DNA from: Eumeta japonica
Lineage: Eukaryota > Arthropoda > Insecta > Lepidoptera > Psychidae
Direction: 5' to 3'
Length of the DNA: 64,000 nucleotides
NCBI GenBank assembly: GCA_005406025.1
Contig: BGZK01000223.1
Coordinates: 434,001 to 498,000 of the forward strand
Position numbers and translations under genes: made by a program. The notes below the pieces were generated by a model, which did not search any database, was not told the DNA's origin, and was given only the letters and a program-made list of their open reading frames with translations. This document shows positions 57,001 through 64,000 of the stretch, one piece after another. Each line of letters opens with the position of its first letter. Position 1 is the first letter of the stretch.

Positions 57001-60000
57001 ACTCTAGGGGCAGTCGGGGCTGGTCCCCAGGGCGGCAAATTTTCTAGGGCGGCAAAATTTGGAAAGTGAAAAAAATAATTTTAATGGTATCAAAATTACT
57101 CCATATAATTAAATAATTCTCTTATCTTATAATTTCTTGTTTAATGGATAACTCCAGAAATTCAAATCATTCGTTATTTTTTAAATTGAAATGTTGTATA
57201 TAATTATTTTTGGCGCTTTTAGTTAAAATTGATGATCAAAATAATTTAATTAACGTATTTTCTTGATGGTTCAAAACAATAATAGTTCTTCTTATATTTT
57301 CTTTAATAAAAAAATAATTTGTAGTCTTTACGGAAAATTAAAAAGATTTTTGAATAATTCGTGTATTTTTCGAAAAATAGACTAAGTATAATCAATCAAT
57401 ATGTGAATTTTTAAAAAGTCGAATAATTTAACGATTACATCTTTTCATTATATTTAAATTCTTAAAACAACAAAAAAATGTTTTAATGTTATTAAAGCAT
57501 GTAATACATAATAAATTTTCTGAAATAAATTAGTTATTTGATTTTTTTTAAATAAGATCTCGAAATTATAACTTTAAGTAAAATTTCAGTATTGGGGCGC
57601 CATTTTCTACAATGCCCAGGGGCGGCACTATGATTAAATCTAGCCCTGTGTATACCTTACATGTATCGGCTCTCTAGCAATGAAAACGGAGTTTTCCGTT
57701 GTTTTTGATGTAGTTAGGTTGGCATGTCATAAACTCGTAACTAATGGCCATAAAACATGAACCAACTCTTCACGAGCTCTCAGAATTAATACCAATATGC
57801 TGATAATACGCTAGGTAGCTGTATTTCCGTTCCCATTTTTTCTCCTAGCTTCTGCTCGAACGCTCAAACTTAAATAATCACTTGAACAGCACGCATACAA
57901 AAATAACGAAACAGTAGCAAGAAACGATAAAACATTAATATTTTTAGGGTTCCATAGCAAAGAGCCAAAAAAGGAACCATTTCGTTTCGCTTATCATTCT
58001 GTAGGTATGTCATTGCCTTATAACTATGCCATTTTTCGTACGTACGATTTCATAGATTCATATGAAATTGTACAGTTGGATGTCTTTTGTGAAGCACAAG
58101 ACAATTTTGTAAAAAAAATAATTTTGGGATACCACACATAAAATTAAGGAAACATCTCGTTCTCATAAACGCTATCGTGTGGGCTGCTGTTGTCTGGGTA
58201 CCTATTTAACTTTATTTTCGGGTGAATATTTTGCAATTTATTAGCTTCAAAATCATTAATAATTTTGGGTCCCCCTCTAAATTTACTACTTATTCATTTC
58301 GAAACTACTAACGGCTGGAAAAATATTGAAAAAAAAAGGCCTCAAAATAAAGTGTTGGGATTTTCGTTTATTTTTGTTTGATTTTCTGTGACTAAGCGAA
58401 AATGGGGTTTCCATTGTTGTTTATTTTAGCATTCTAAAGTAAAAATAAAATTTATATCTATCATCATTTGTAACATCCGACGTTAATCCTTTTACAACTT
58501 TTTATAAAACATAGAAATCCACGAGAATTAGAACAGAGATCAGGAAAGGTATCCATATCGGTCTCGAAAATTTTTACATTTTATTAGAGCAGAGTCCCAA
58601 ACAAGGGGTTATAATACTTTAGTAGAAAAACTGATACTAGAGATCGCCGAAATACAAAGACGTAAACTTCACGACGTTCAGTAAATAAATATATTACAAT
58701 TACAAAACCATATGTGTACAACATAAGTAAATAAATAAATAGATACATAAGTACCTTAAATATATTAATTAATAAGCACATAAGTACCTTAGCACCATAT
58801 TTATTCGCGGCTGCCACCTCCGACTGTATCTGCATCCGGGTCTTTGTCAAGTCCAAAGGGTAAGTGACTGTAACAAAATTAATCATGAACTATATTTGTT
58901 AATTACACATATGTGATTATGTTTCCCAACTATGTTATGTTTGTCATTACGATTACATATTCATATATTTAACTATTAAAGAAATTTGCCTTTCCTAACC
59001 TTTCCTAACCTAAGCACGACAGGCGACTTGACCAGTGAGTTTAAACCGAATCGAACGATTCGCTCCCTGCCTCCGAAAATACGTTAAGACGTCGGCCCAA
59101 GAGATGGCCAACACGCTGTTGGCATAGGTCGTTCGCAGCTCTCAATCCGCACTGGACCAGCGTGGAGAGTTCAAAATTGAAACCCTTCAGTTCGTGTGGA
59201 AGGACACGCTTCAGCAGTAGGATAATAAAAACCTGACACAAAAACAATTTTCATCCCATTTGAACGTGAAAGAGTTCTATCGGCTGAGATGAATAATTGT
59301 AAATAGGATATAGAATCTTTCATCTCGTTCACAAGCGGCTTTATCAGGGTTATTCGCATTATGAATAAATGCGAAAAGTCAATTTACAATTCTAATTTGT
59401 AGTACCAAGAATGATAGATGATTAAGTATTAGTTTTATCTCATGTAATGAGGATGTGGCCACATTTTAATGTACATTTCACAGGAACTTTGAATAAACTA
59501 CCTTTGGACCTATTTATTTCAATTACAACATTTTTTCTAGCTAAATGTATACAATTAGGATCCGGACTATTGTGTAGGCAGCCAAAAAGTAGAAATTAAT
59601 TAGGATGATACCTTACAAGACATTTGCCCTATTGATACGGCAGTCCACAAATTCCCTTACGTCATTTTCTTTCATTACAGTTTATAGTATAGATGTACCA
59701 GAGTACAGTTATCAGACTAATTTCAACTGTGAACATACTGTGGAGTATAAATAATACCTTACGTAATGTTTATCGATTAACGTTGTTCACCTTACATCAT
59801 CGAACTTGTTCATTTATAGGTATATATTACAGTCGCCTACAGAGATGTCTATAGAATACTTGTTTATGTTTAATCCATTAGGTATTAACGGTACCTAATT
59901 GTATATACATAAACAAGTACCTATCTTATTATAATTTACGACAGGGAGCATAATTTAAATATGAGAGTTGTAAAATCTCCACCGATAGAATAGATAGGTG

Positions 60001-60246
60001 CTTTAACACATTGTTAAAGAATAAGAAAACATATTAATAGTGCCTTTCTCATAAAACAACTCCAAAAAATGACTGCTCTACCTTCCGTGCGACTATACTA
60101 TTGACCATTATTTATTGCGTACAAATACAACGAAATTAATCACCCGCCTCCGCCGCCCACGCGCTGAGCACGGCGATCACGTAGCGGGTCGCCGTGGATT
60201 CTGTCGCTTTGGCAGCGGGGTGGTCTACTGTGCGCAGCAGGGGCAT
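29892..60246 (-). CDS. Ucp4: Mitochondrial uncoupling protein 4-type carrier (SLC25A27), complete
   Basis: A mitochondrial inner-membrane carrier of the SLC25 family, closest in motifs to animal UCP4. Its transported substrate is not settled, and uncoupling is the name rather than something the sequence proves. Six coding exons on the minus strand join in frame (103+80+196+177+223+175 = 954 nt) to 317 residues plus stop; human UCP4, from memory, is 323. All six-helix carrier landmarks are present. The three signatures are PLDLTKTR, PTDLVKVQ and PADVIKTR at the ends of helices 1, 3 and 5, each followed by an EG...G motif. UCP4-type strings are VPNVQRAALVN, MGDLTAYD and GTPADVIKTRLMNQP. Start chosen at 60,246: it is the first in-frame ATG after a stop in its exon. 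Exons are GC-rich, introns AT-rich and full of transposons. The coordinates are the span; coding parts are the exon entries. Confidence 0.95.
30403..30832. mobile_element. MITE-like element with TTGACGTGACAACG ends
   Basis: TTGACGTGACAACGTCTT at 30,403 is mirrored by AAAGTCGTTGTCACGTAA ending 30,832. The inside has no ORF but has a GC-rich block (GAGTCACCGAACGAGAGAGA, CGCGCGCGC) near 30,470-30,560. The 430-bp size and inverted ends fit a non-autonomous DNA element. No target duplication is clear. Confidence 0.55.
31480..31740. promoter_or_regulatory. CpG-rich block inside Ucp4 intron 5
   Basis: About 260 bp rich in G, C and CpG (e.g. CCGGCGGCGGCGGGCGGCGC near 31,610) surrounded by AT-rich intron. 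A plus-strand open frame (31,457-31,738) lacks an ATG and any domain. Such blocks often mark promoters or first exons, but no transcript is evident. Confidence 0.35.
32145..32349. mobile_element. 205-bp foldback MITE with TTAA ends
   Basis: TTAAAGCCTCTTCCACC (32,145-32,161) pairs with GGTGGAAGAGGCCTTAA (32,333-32,349) with one mismatch. The inner parts also pair: AAAATTAATTTTGTGTTCCA and, inverted, TGGAACGCAAAATTAATTT. Thus most of the element can fold on itself. The TTAA at both ends is the target used by piggyBac-type elements. No ORF. Confidence 0.75.
33120..33153. repeat. 12-bp perfect inverted repeat
   Basis: TTAGAAATAGAG (33,120-33,131) and CTCTATTTCTAA (33,142-33,153) with a 10-nt loop. 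Small; could be part of a decayed element. Confidence 0.85.
33785..34090. repeat. Lepidopteran GGAACCC repeat, fragment
   Basis: Contains CATTTCTATTGCCGCTATAAC, A-rich spacer, GAAACGTGTTTTTGAAACTC and ATGGTACGGAACCCTTCGTG. All recur in the copy at 36,236-36,990. From memory it is a widespread moth repeat. Confidence 0.6.
34728..35382. mobile_element. Non-autonomous hAT element, 655 bp
   Basis: Ends CAGTGTTGCCAGGTATTTT and, inverted, CAGCGTTGCCAATTGTCC: the CAG...TTGCCA terminus of many hAT elements. Flanks ATTCGCAG (34,720-34,727) and ATCTGCAG (35,383-35,390) match 6 of 8, a decayed 8-bp target duplication. No transposase ORF inside. Confidence 0.75.
35613..35891 (+). CDS. MADF-domain protein fragment of a Harbinger element
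   Basis: 92 codons from ATG. Residues about 22-60 read as a MADF (Myb/SANT-like) domain: WTNEITSKFVTEYLNHKCLW, then YKNK and a following AY, matching the pattern of Trp, Phe-x-x-x-Tyr, CLW and YKNK seen in Harbinger accessory proteins. In the family it helps the transposase bind the element's ends and enter the nucleus. The domain is only about half present. The reading then runs into hydrophobic sequence likely created by the internal deletion, so it is probably non-functional. Confidence 0.65.
   Translation: MTCPLSSFKHVLVEFILKMFRWTNEITSKFVTEYLNHKCLWNVKSSLYKNKPVKQSAYVHLQLPVILFLRELHFLNKYLYIEFVTTFSLTEN
35885..36050 (-). pseudogene. Harbinger transposase N-terminal stub
   Basis: The minus strand reads an acidic stretch (LEEVEHEF), a frame break at a poly-A run, then RRNELGATNYFLKELTLEDP and HFATLRMSE. 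This matches the N-terminal part of PIF/Harbinger transposases (RRxELGAxN...LxLEDP...LRMS) as I remember it. The DDE catalytic domain is absent. Confidence 0.65.
37058..37212. mobile_element. 155-bp hAT MITE with perfect target duplication
   Basis: CAGTCCTGGATTTGTCAATA at the left and, inverted, CAGTGGCGGATTTATAATTT at the right, flanked by the identical 8-mer GGTTTTAG (37,050-37,057 and 37,213-37,220). Inside are two AGGGGCGGCAG-like motifs, also found in the larger element at 56,988. A non-autonomous hAT. Confidence 0.9.
37230..37460. mobile_element. LINE reverse-transcriptase tail fragments, inverted arrangement
   Basis: 37,230-37,280 resembles, on the minus strand, the 3' tail of the LINE family below. 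37,330-37,430 on the plus strand reads MERINESRLTKQIYK and then GRPRK, the C-terminal motif of the same family. The opposed orientation is typical of LINE insertions with an inverted 5' part. It starts just right of the hAT MITE. Confidence 0.55.
38689..38815. repeat. Short element with CTGCCGCT termini, copy 2
   Basis: Bounded by CTGCCGTTCTGAA and TTCACAGCGGCAG. CGACGCTTTCGTGACTGAC inside matches the reverse complement of 16,604-16,622. A pyrimidine-rich CCCTTCCTTCTTCTCCCCC stretch lies in the middle. See 16,595-16,669. Confidence 0.6.
41810..42310 (+). repeat. Dispersed repeat, copy 2
   Basis: Homologous to 1851-2450 in the same orientation: GCAAAAGAGCGTATCTTCAT at the left, TCCGTTACATGTATGGAGT, and CTATAAGGGTT at the right. 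It lacks the palindrome and the 44-bp duplication of copy 1. Confidence 0.8.
42311..42364. repeat. Short tandem GACGTTTAAAATC repeat
   Basis: Three near-copies of GACGTTTAAAATCT (the middle one GATGTTTAAAATCT) follow directly on the dispersed repeat. Confidence 0.8.
44547..44588. repeat. 19-bp inverted repeat with 4-nt centre
   Basis: TCTGCAAAGTTTCATTAAT (44,547-44,565) and its exact reverse complement (44,570-44,588) around GTAT. The left arm overlaps a direct copy of AAAGTTTCATTAATCTGC just upstream, and CCACGCGTATGCGTGG at 44,518 is a further palindrome. Confidence 0.95.
44833..45298 (+). pseudogene. LINE reverse-transcriptase C-terminal fragment
   Basis: Interrupted frames on the plus strand read LTLMYDCESW, then RWFDHLETMNESRLTKQIYR, GESRPRK, ADQISGIL and, near the end, WKSIVSAY followed by TAA at 45,296-45,298. 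This is the C-terminal end of a lepidopteran LINE-type endonuclease/reverse transcriptase (probably RTE-like; class from memory). Several stops and frameshifts; 5' truncated. Confidence 0.7.
45780..45862. repeat. 13-bp inverted repeat, 57-nt spacer
   Basis: ATACGTCGAAGGT (45,780-45,792) and ACCTTCGACGTAT (45,850-45,862). Open frames on both strands around it show no recognisable protein. Confidence 0.85.
46728..47145 (-). pseudogene. LINE reverse-transcriptase C-terminal fragment
   Basis: The minus strand reads broken frames with WWLGHRKRTDDNRLTKEIS-like, ARDERVGKSRP and, at the end, WKSIVFTYPSKKQA followed by TGA at 46,728. After that comes a simple TATTATTTATTG tail. Same family as 44,833-45,298; stops inside make it dead. 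Confidence 0.65.
48150..48300 (-). pseudogene. LINE 3' end with (ATA)n tail
   Basis: The minus strand reads ETCKDRTIWKFVVSGYPSGR, the extreme C-terminus of the same LINE family, followed by an ATAATAATAATA microsatellite (48,157-48,170), a tail typical of RTE-like LINEs. Only about 40 codons remain. Confidence 0.65.
48886..49108 (-). CDS. Ucp4: Ucp4 coding exon 5
   Basis: Acceptor CACTTGTAG. GA completes Gly, then AVPNVQRAALVNMGDLTAYD (helix 4) through DDPRVHTAAALAAGL (helix 5) to the third signature GTPADVIKTRLMNQP. It exits two bases into a Lys codon at donor GTGAGT. It is the most GC-rich exon, with Ala-rich helix 5, and gives rise to long shadow frames on both strands. Confidence 0.96.
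49589..49765 (-). CDS. Ucp4: Ucp4 coding exon 4
   Basis: Acceptor TTTTCAACTAG restated on the minus strand as AAACTAG. GC completes Gly, then GLTAGALAQLIASPTDLVKV and on to SGVLGFWR, with donor G|GTTAGC. It holds helix 3, the second carrier signature PTDLVKVQMQ and the basic matrix loop with GRRRLQGEP. The donor is non-consensus after GT but is the only one that keeps the frame. Confidence 0.95.
49955..51231 (-). mobile_element. Mariner transposon, complete ends, dead transposase
   Basis: 1277 bp with perfect 32-bp inverted ends beginning CGAGGGGCGGCTGATAAGTC (49,955-49,986; 51,200-51,231), flanked by TA on both sides. It lies within Ucp4 intron 3 and is transcribed in the same direction as Ucp4. 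It is by far the best preserved transposon in the window. Its perfect ends suggest a younger insertion than the other mariners. The single transposase gene (51,073 to about 50,021) is disrupted; see next entry. Confidence 0.97.
50021..51073 (-). pseudogene. Mariner transposase, frameshifted and lacking third catalytic Asp
   Basis: From ATG at 51,073 the first frame covers the paired helix-turn-helix DNA-binding region (GRESCKDDPRPGRP linker at about residues 58-71) and VDETW with the first catalytic Asp. Around 50,530-50,560 a frameshift moves the conserved sequence to another frame (MATIFWD at 50,471 onward). That frame has LKDNASVHTA with the second Asp, and then YSPDLAPS followed by YY. 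The position that should be the third Asp of the D,D34D triad is Tyr. A second shift at the T-run near 50,095-50,101 displaces the C-terminus, whose original stop is at about 50,021. About 350 codons in all, normal for mariner. Confidence 0.92.
51232..53157. other. Rest of Ucp4 intron 3
   Basis: AT-rich DNA. ACATGAGACATTTTTCAAATG at 51,814 and, in reverse, a related CATGTGAAAATTACCACATG region near 52,345 hint at an old repeat. No coding signal. Confidence 0.45.
53158..53353 (-). CDS. Ucp4: Ucp4 coding exon 3
   Basis: Acceptor TTAATACAG. 65 codons from MEHVGMIKTG to LQAASF plus one base, donor G|GTGGGT. It contains the amphipathic matrix helix, the EGLLKLWSGLTP motif, helix 2 (QRHAVYAGFRLLIYE) and the start of helix 3. 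The alternative donor two codons on would break the frame into exon 4. Confidence 0.95.
53797..54912 (+). mobile_element. Decayed mariner (TTAGGTCGGG family), right end lost
   Basis: Starts TTAGGTCGGGAAAAAGTTTT at 53,797, the same terminus as 11,469-12,363. Plus-strand transposase remnants follow in order: a helix-turn-helix region at about 53,980-54,220; CTCGATACTTGGGTTCC at 54,315; a DEK motif near 54,425 followed by a stop; and near 54,740 HPPYSPDIASSDFHL, where the third catalytic Asp is kept. The right terminal repeat is missing: sequence stops matching at about 54,912, next to a TAATAATAATAAT microsatellite. In Ucp4 intron 2. Confidence 0.85.
55125..55600. repeat. Degenerate tandem repeat, period about 135 bp
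   Basis: Three to four units each contain an AAGGTGAAA/AGGGGTGAAAT-like block, then GAAACCGTTGAAG/GAAACTGTCGAAG/GAAACCGTTGGAG, then AAATTTATATTTTAG-like and TAATTAC-like blocks. No ORF. Confidence 0.65.
55920..56175 (-). repeat. CCCGCGGC repeat with degenerate hexamer array
   Basis: On the minus strand it begins CTAGCTTTTGCCCGCGGC (56,175 downward), then TTCCTCCATCT. A 150-bp array with 6-bp rhythm follows (CGATTC, CGGTCC, CGGTCTCG, CTGATCC variants) down to about 55,925. It has the same order as the copy at 8557. The long open frame it gives on the minus strand is a by-product of the periodicity. Confidence 0.75.
56640..56775. repeat. Degenerate hexamer array
   Basis: A pyrimidine-rich series of CGAC/CGAT-spaced hexamers (CCCGACTTCGCCGTCGACC..., TTCCGATACCGTTCC...) like that at 55,925-56,080 but without the CCCGCGGC start. 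Confidence 0.6.
56988..57648. mobile_element. 661-bp non-autonomous hAT with perfect target duplication
   Basis: Left end CAGCGTTGGATTTACTC; right end, inverted, CAGGGCTAGATTTAATC; 11 of the first 14 match. The flanking 8-mer TGTATACC is identical on both sides (56,980-56,987 and 57,649-57,656). Sub-terminal GGGCGGCAAATTTT and GGGGCGGCAC motifs resemble the 155-bp element at 37,058. No ORF. In Ucp4 intron 2. Confidence 0.92.
57649..58787. other. Rest of Ucp4 intron 2, left part
   Basis: A GGGTTCC repeat fragment at 57,948-57,985 (AGGGTTCCATAGCAAAGAGC, AAGGAACC), otherwise AT-rich. A second AAGGTACTTATG, like the exon 2 donor site, occurs at about 58,757 and could act as a cryptic donor. Confidence 0.4.
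58788..58867 (-). CDS. Ucp4: Ucp4 coding exon 2
   Basis: Acceptor TTGTTACAG, then TC completing Val, then TYPLDLTKTRMQIQSE and on to NKYGAK; donor AAG|GTACTT, phase 0 exit. It carries the first carrier signature (Pro, Asp, Lys, Arg) at the matrix end of helix 1. The stretch between the signature and the next exon is the variable first matrix loop. Confidence 0.93.
58868..60143 (-). other. Ucp4: Ucp4 intron 1
   Basis: 1276 bp, from GTGATT to TTACAG. Contains a CCTAACCTTTCCTAACC spot at 58,995 and the inverted pair ACTTGTTTATGT / ACATAAACAAGT at about 59,858 and 59,907. No exon within. Confidence 0.7.
60144..60246 (-). CDS. Ucp4: Ucp4 coding exon 1
   Basis: 34 codons plus one base, beginning MPLLRTVDHP and ending VLSAWAAEA, donor GGTGATT. 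It covers the short N-terminal tail and most of transmembrane helix 1. The last G joins TC of the next exon to make the Val before TYPLDL. The exon probably starts at 60,287 after acceptor TACTTTCAG, leaving 41 nt of 5' UTR in it; further 5' UTR exons upstream are likely but not identifiable. Confidence 0.88.
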
Positions 60247-60252
60247 GGTGCG

Positions 60253-60285
60253 TCACCTCGAGGGCTCCGCCGGTGAAGTGTTCAT
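60253..60285 (-). promoter_or_regulatory. Upstream ORF in Ucp4 5' leader
   Basis: ATG followed by nine more codons and TGA, in the same frame as the main start, ending 6 nt before it. The ATG lies 2 nt inside the exon predicted to start at 60,287. If that exon is transcribed as drawn, ribosomes meet this 10-codon ORF first, which usually lowers main-ORF translation. Confidence 0.55.
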
Positions 60286-60287
60286 GC

Positions 60288-63200
60288 CTGAAAGTAGAAG
60301 CACGTTTTGATTCGGAAAGACAATTGTGCCTGAAAATTGAACCATCATTCCTCCGTTAATCGTTCAGAATCTTCAGCACGGTTAAACCTTTTTTCCTCTA
60401 TATTAACTGAAGGATTTAAATATAATGATGTATCTCTTTCATCGTTGACCTGTATTAAAAAAAAAAAAGATAAAAAATGGAGTTTAGATTTTTGCGATCA
60501 CATGCCTATCGTTAAAAAATAACGAAGATCATACAAATAAAATGTAAATGTAAAGTATGCCGTATTTCAGTACTATTTTCAAAGTTTTCTTTAATCTTGA
60601 TTTCAATAGTTTAAATTGTAGCACTCATTCGCTTTAATTTAAAATTCGCGCCGCGTCCTCCTGCCTAAATTATCAAAGGGCGCGGCGCGAGGGAAACTCG
60701 CTGGTCGGCGGCGCGCAAGGCCGCCCACGCGTCGGGTAGGGCATTATTATGCGAATTTGAATTAAGGTGAATGACCTTTGCAATTTAATCCATTTTAAAT
60801 TAAACAAATTCAAGATTAAAGAAAACCTTACCAATTCGTAAAAATTATATCAAAACATGATAAATTTGCATCACATAAAGATGTCGTAAATATGGAGTAC
60901 TAATCACGCGAGTATGACTCGCATCTGTTCCGTTTTCTGAAGTTAACTTTTTAGAATCATGTTTATATATAGACCACGATACGCAAATTAGATGGGATGC
61001 GAAATCGAGTGTTAACAAAAGTGACGTCTTTCTGTTATTTTGTTGAACGTTACTGCTATTATTACCGTTCGTTTATTGTGGAATCTGGGAGTTTCAAAAT
61101 TTTATTGGTAACATAGTTTATGTAAAATGATATATGTAATATATTATATCAAATGCACGTGAATGTATATGCATAAAAGTACACACATGTTTTCAGGATT
61201 ATAAGGGACACGTTTATTTACTTTTTTTTTGGCCTAAAATATATATTCCAAAATATTTCATATGTTGGCATACATATTTTGTAAATTTATTATTATTTTC
61301 TAAGACATATTTTATTTTGAAAAATATAAGAAATATATATCTGTAAAATTGCGCTAACACACACTAATCTCTTCTAGTAAAAATATAGAATCTTCTAATA
61401 GGATAGATTATTTAAAAATTTACAGCTTGTTAACCTCGAAATTGAAAACGAAGGACCGCTATATTTTTTGCGTATTCTTACAGATTGTCAAATGGCTATA
61501 CTATACAAGTATGCCCTGGGATAATTACCCGTAACGTAGTGGCAGACGGACAAACAGACAGACACTGAAATCCATCATATAGATATATGGTCTTTTAGAT
61601 TTGAAACCCTAAGCACTGGCACGTATACGTATTTCACAAATATATACTACGACTTGAATTAGTATGATTTTCAACATTTTTAAACATTCTATTCCCAAGT
61701 AATACACTTAAGAAGGTGAGCGGAAACGATCCGGGTGACACCCAGCCATTCGTCTAGTTCCTTCTTGCTATATACACAACCCTGAATTGGCACTGAATAC
61801 AAACCAATTCAAATAATTACGGAAATGCCGAATAAGTAGCGTTCACGTGCCGTGCTATTGACCGAACGTATTAGGTGTATTATCGTATTCGCGTTGGCCT
61901 CGTTTGTGACAGTTTATATAATCCATGCTCATTTTACCAGAGACAAATATCGTGCCTTGTGAATTCGCGTCGGAATCACTGGAAAGTGCGGTCCAAGACT
62001 CGCGAATAATCTGGCTTAGGGCCAGGACGGCTGGTGAAATGTCTTAAATTATTGCGACATTTTGGAAGCTACGTTTATTTATTAGAGAGGTCAGGGCGAC
62101 GCATGCAATAATGAAAAACAAAACAATTTGTTTCGAACCGGTGATTGCTTATCGGTGCGTGTTTTGATCTTCATGTAAATGCTAATAATTATATATATAC
62201 ACACATTAGAATATATTATAACATCTTTATGCTCCTAGCCCCTATACAAATTTTTGTTTCAATAATGTACTTTATCACGTATGTGCCTTCAAATAGTTAA
62301 TTAATCTATAAATGCAATAACTATCGACAAACGTATACGAAACACAATATCTGAGTGCCTACAAGCTGACTTAATTCAGCGCTCATATTATTCTACGATA
62401 ATTTTAAAACTTTTCGTTAAAAAACTTAGTTAAATAACTGATCTTACGCATGTAAAAATTGTCTTGAGAGGTCGTCCAGTTTAATATTGAAATCGCATAT
62501 TGTTGTTGTGTAATAACGTAGCAATTGACACTTTTTCATTACAGAAACAAATGTTTTTTGGAAAATTACATTAACAATGGACAATATAAAAAAATTGTTA
62601 CCATTACAGATGATCTCATAATATAGACACATAGCATTTCACAATTTTTTAATATATTTCTCACTTCTTTTTTTTAATTTACATAAAATAATATAAATTA
62701 TTCGATTTCCATTTATTGTAACACTCACAGAGCAAAATTTACATTTTTTCAATTTATATGAATAAAGGCATTCATATTCATTGAAAAAAATTACTCTTCA
62801 ATTTTTTTAAATAAGAAAAACCTTCGAATAGAATGCTAAACAAAGAAAAATATGTATTACAAGGCTTACACAAAAAATCTAACATACCTCTAATACAAGA
62901 AGTATCGGAACAATCAATCGCCGAACTTCCAATGGGCAAACTAAATATCACCGTCATAGGTGGCAGTCGTAACGCGACTGACGGTGCACGCGAAACGTCG
63001 GCGGCTTCGACGACACGTTACATATACGCATTGTAGTCGCATACAGTCCAGAGTTCGATGCTGACGTCGCACTTTGAACACGTAAATTGGCCTAAATGAG
63101 CGCGACATGAAGCCGGACTCTTTTAGTTGTCTCTATTTATAACGTACGTGGAAAAATACGATGGCACCGCTGTGAATTATTTTATTTTTTATATAGGATT

Positions 63201-64000
63201 TTGAAAGGGCAATAAAACATGCGAGTCACCAGAGTATTTTTTTTTATTAGCAATAAAAAATGATTATATGCATTAATAAAATTAAAAAAAAATAACGACT
63301 AAAAATTAACTATATATCTAATGGGTCACCTGATCTTGTCCAAATCCAAACCGAAAACGCCGTTGATTTTTTTTTATTGGAAAATAATTTTAGTTTAAAC
63401 ACTTCTTCATAGCCATTATTTAGATTATTATTTCAACCCTAAAATCTAAACTTATTATACGTAACGAAGAAAACTAAAAAATCTTGATTACGAAATGCGA
63501 AAAAAAATTCAAATATTTTTATTCCGTTAAAATTGAGTTCGCCTCTTAGCGCTGATTTCACTATACAAAATCAGTTTGTCAATCGCAGCAATCGCCCATC
63601 AGCTCATATCTCTAATCTATGAATGATATGCATGGTGGGCTCACGGGCGTACACTCTTGACGGGCTGTTAAATATTTAACGGTGCACGGTGAAATCCTTG
63701 ACTCTAAATTTCATTATCAGCTTGTGAGGCGACGGAAATCGATCCATCTGGTGTTCATACATTTTGCGTTGCATTTAGTGATTTGTTATAAGGCTAGATC
63801 ATTTTTGTTCGTCAATATCATATTGTTTTGAGGCACTTGAAAATATATCTATATGTATGACAACTTTACTTATCTATACTTCGTTATATCTCTACTTCGT
63901 AGGTGTATTCGAGCGTAGTCTAAATCAAAAGTGATATTCAATGTATAATACTCACTTAATCATTTCTTCGAACTTTACACCTCAGTGTTATTATAAGAGT
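60288..64000. other. Upstream region of Ucp4
   Basis: A CpG-rich block at 60,645-60,740 (including GGGCGCGGCGCGAGGGAAAC and CGGCGGCGCGC) is the best candidate for the Ucp4 promoter or first exon. The rest is AT-rich. A second CpG-richer stretch lies at 62,940-63,100, where a 67-codon plus-strand frame has no recognised domain. Nothing else supportable to the window end. Confidence 0.4.

Noticed and set aside
62833..63036. 67-codon plus-strand frame with GKLNITVIGGSRN
   Set aside because: No family resemblance I can defend and no splice context.

Overview
The window is AT-rich, repeat-laden animal DNA from a nuclear genome. Intron-exon structure, GT-AG splice sites, insect mariner, hAT and Harbinger remnants, and repeat tails that I recognise as typical of moths and butterflies point to Lepidoptera. 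Species cannot be told from the sequence. Two protein-coding genes can be supported base by base; almost everything else is intron, intergenic DNA and dead transposons.

Gene 1 (plus strand, 3,715-20,558) is the 3' part of drk, the insect GRB2 orthologue, an SH3-SH2-SH3 adaptor linking receptor tyrosine kinases to Ras activation. The N-terminal SH3 and SH2 exons lie left of the window. Present are the 111-nt exon starting the C-terminal SH3 domain (17,780-17,890), the last coding exon (20,496-20,558), and a 33-nt linker microexon that occurs three times in tandem (3,715; 4,974; 6,140). All three copies are 33 nt, phase 0/0, open, and bounded by AG and GT. This is the most interesting observation in the window.

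Gene 2 (minus strand, 60,246 down to 29,892) is a complete mitochondrial carrier of the UCP4 (SLC25A27) type. Six coding exons join in frame to 954 nt (317 residues plus stop), with three PxDxxK carrier signatures. Intron 5 is 18.8 kb. A 10-codon upstream ORF ends 6 nt before the chosen start codon. drk and Ucp4 are convergent, separated by about 9.3 kb.

Mobile DNA: a mariner relic at 780-2,593 with another repeat nested in it; two decayed mariners sharing a TTAGGTCGGG terminus (11,469-12,363 and 53,797-54,912); a better preserved 1,277-bp mariner with perfect 32-bp ends inside Ucp4 intron 3 (49,955-51,231), killed by frameshifts and a lost catalytic Asp; three non-autonomous hAT elements (34,728-35,382; 37,058-37,212; 56,988-57,648), two with perfect 8-bp target duplications; an internally deleted PIF/Harbinger element (35,450-36,232) retaining a MADF ORF and an N-terminal transposase stub; a TTAA-flanked foldback MITE (32,145-32,349); several LINE 3' fragments; and degenerate hexamer arrays. 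Several short inverted repeats are recorded, including a miRNA-like hairpin (29,565-29,623) that folds better as plus-strand RNA.

The two genes do not obviously work together: one is a cytoplasmic signalling adaptor, the other an inner-mitochondrial-membrane carrier.
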